NCBI GenBank assembly: GCA_020434085.1
Contig: JAGRBM010000403.1
Location: 1 to 6,337 of the forward strand
Source: Chrysiogenia bacterium
GTDB lineage: Bacteria; JAGRBM01
DNA length: 6,337 nucleotides
Direction of reading: 5' to 3'
Below are positions 6,294 through 6,337 of the stretch, piece by piece. The first letter of the stretch is position 1. Each line of letters starts with the position of its first letter. Both the position numbers and the translations under genes were made by a program. The notes below the pieces were generated by a model. The model was not told where the DNA came from. It saw only the letters and a list, made by a program, of their open reading frames with translations, and did not search any database.

Positions 6294-6323
6294 CGTCATT
6301 CCTCTGCTGCGCTCGGGATGACG
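6294..6323. repeat. Inverted-repeat element of the 'CGTCATTCC...GGGATGACG' type
   Basis: The arms CGTCATTCC (6294-6302) and GGGATGACG (6315-6323) pair along 9 positions, one of them G-T, around a 12-base loop containing CTGCGCTC. Outer arms CACGTT (6285-6290) and AACGTG (6332-6337) are also complementary. From general knowledge, arms of this kind with a 'GCTGCGCTCGG-ATGAC' core are common in short interspersed repeats of environmental bacteria. The element may extend past the window edge. Confidence 0.55.
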
Positions 6324-6337
6324 GAAGCTTGAACGTG

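Overview
The window looks like chromosomal DNA of a Gram-negative, GC-rich bacterium. It encodes a Sec-exported periplasmic binding protein, a lipoprotein and inner-membrane permease subunits. Hand counts on four 60-base lines from the aroB and Hsp70 genes give about 68% GC. The gene content (a TRAP transporter with a TPR-like lipoprotein, and an extra short Hsp70) and the dispersed repeats at the right edge fit a deltaproteobacterium-like or environmental candidate-phylum genome. That placement is inference only; no marker gene fixes it.

Layout. Positions 1-2566 (minus strand) hold an operon transcribed leftwards, in the order lipoprotein (TatT-type), periplasmic binding protein (DctP/TatP), small permease (DctQ/TatQ), and the first codons of the large permease (DctM/TatM), which is cut by the window edge. 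Positions 2567-2810 are a divergent intergenic region with one imperfect palindrome. Positions 2811-3935 (plus) encode 3-dehydroquinate synthase, AroB. Positions 3936-4056 carry a plausible sigma-70-type promoter and a small hairpin. Positions 4057-5565 (plus) encode an Hsp70 that stops at the end of the beta substrate-binding domain and so has no alpha-helical lid. A strong rho-independent terminator follows at 5586-5615. Positions 5660-6166 (minus) encode an unrecognised small multi-pass membrane protein of clearly lower GC. Positions 6167-6337 hold no gene but a pile-up of three different short repeats.

How the genes work together. The four leftward genes form one transport system. The lipoprotein and binding protein would act in the periplasm and hand a solute to the Q/M permease, driven by an ion gradient rather than ATP. 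This matches the TPAT class (TPR-protein-associated TRAP transporters) described from Treponema pallidum. The binding protein lacks the arginine that normally binds a carboxylate, so its ligand is probably not a classical C4-dicarboxylate or sialic acid. AroB (shikimate pathway) and the lidless Hsp70 have their own functions, and nothing in the sequence ties them to the transporter.

The items most worth following up are the lipoprotein-TRAP module with its altered ligand pocket, the lidless Hsp70, and the repeat cluster at the right edge. I did not find a system that I can claim is wholly undescribed.
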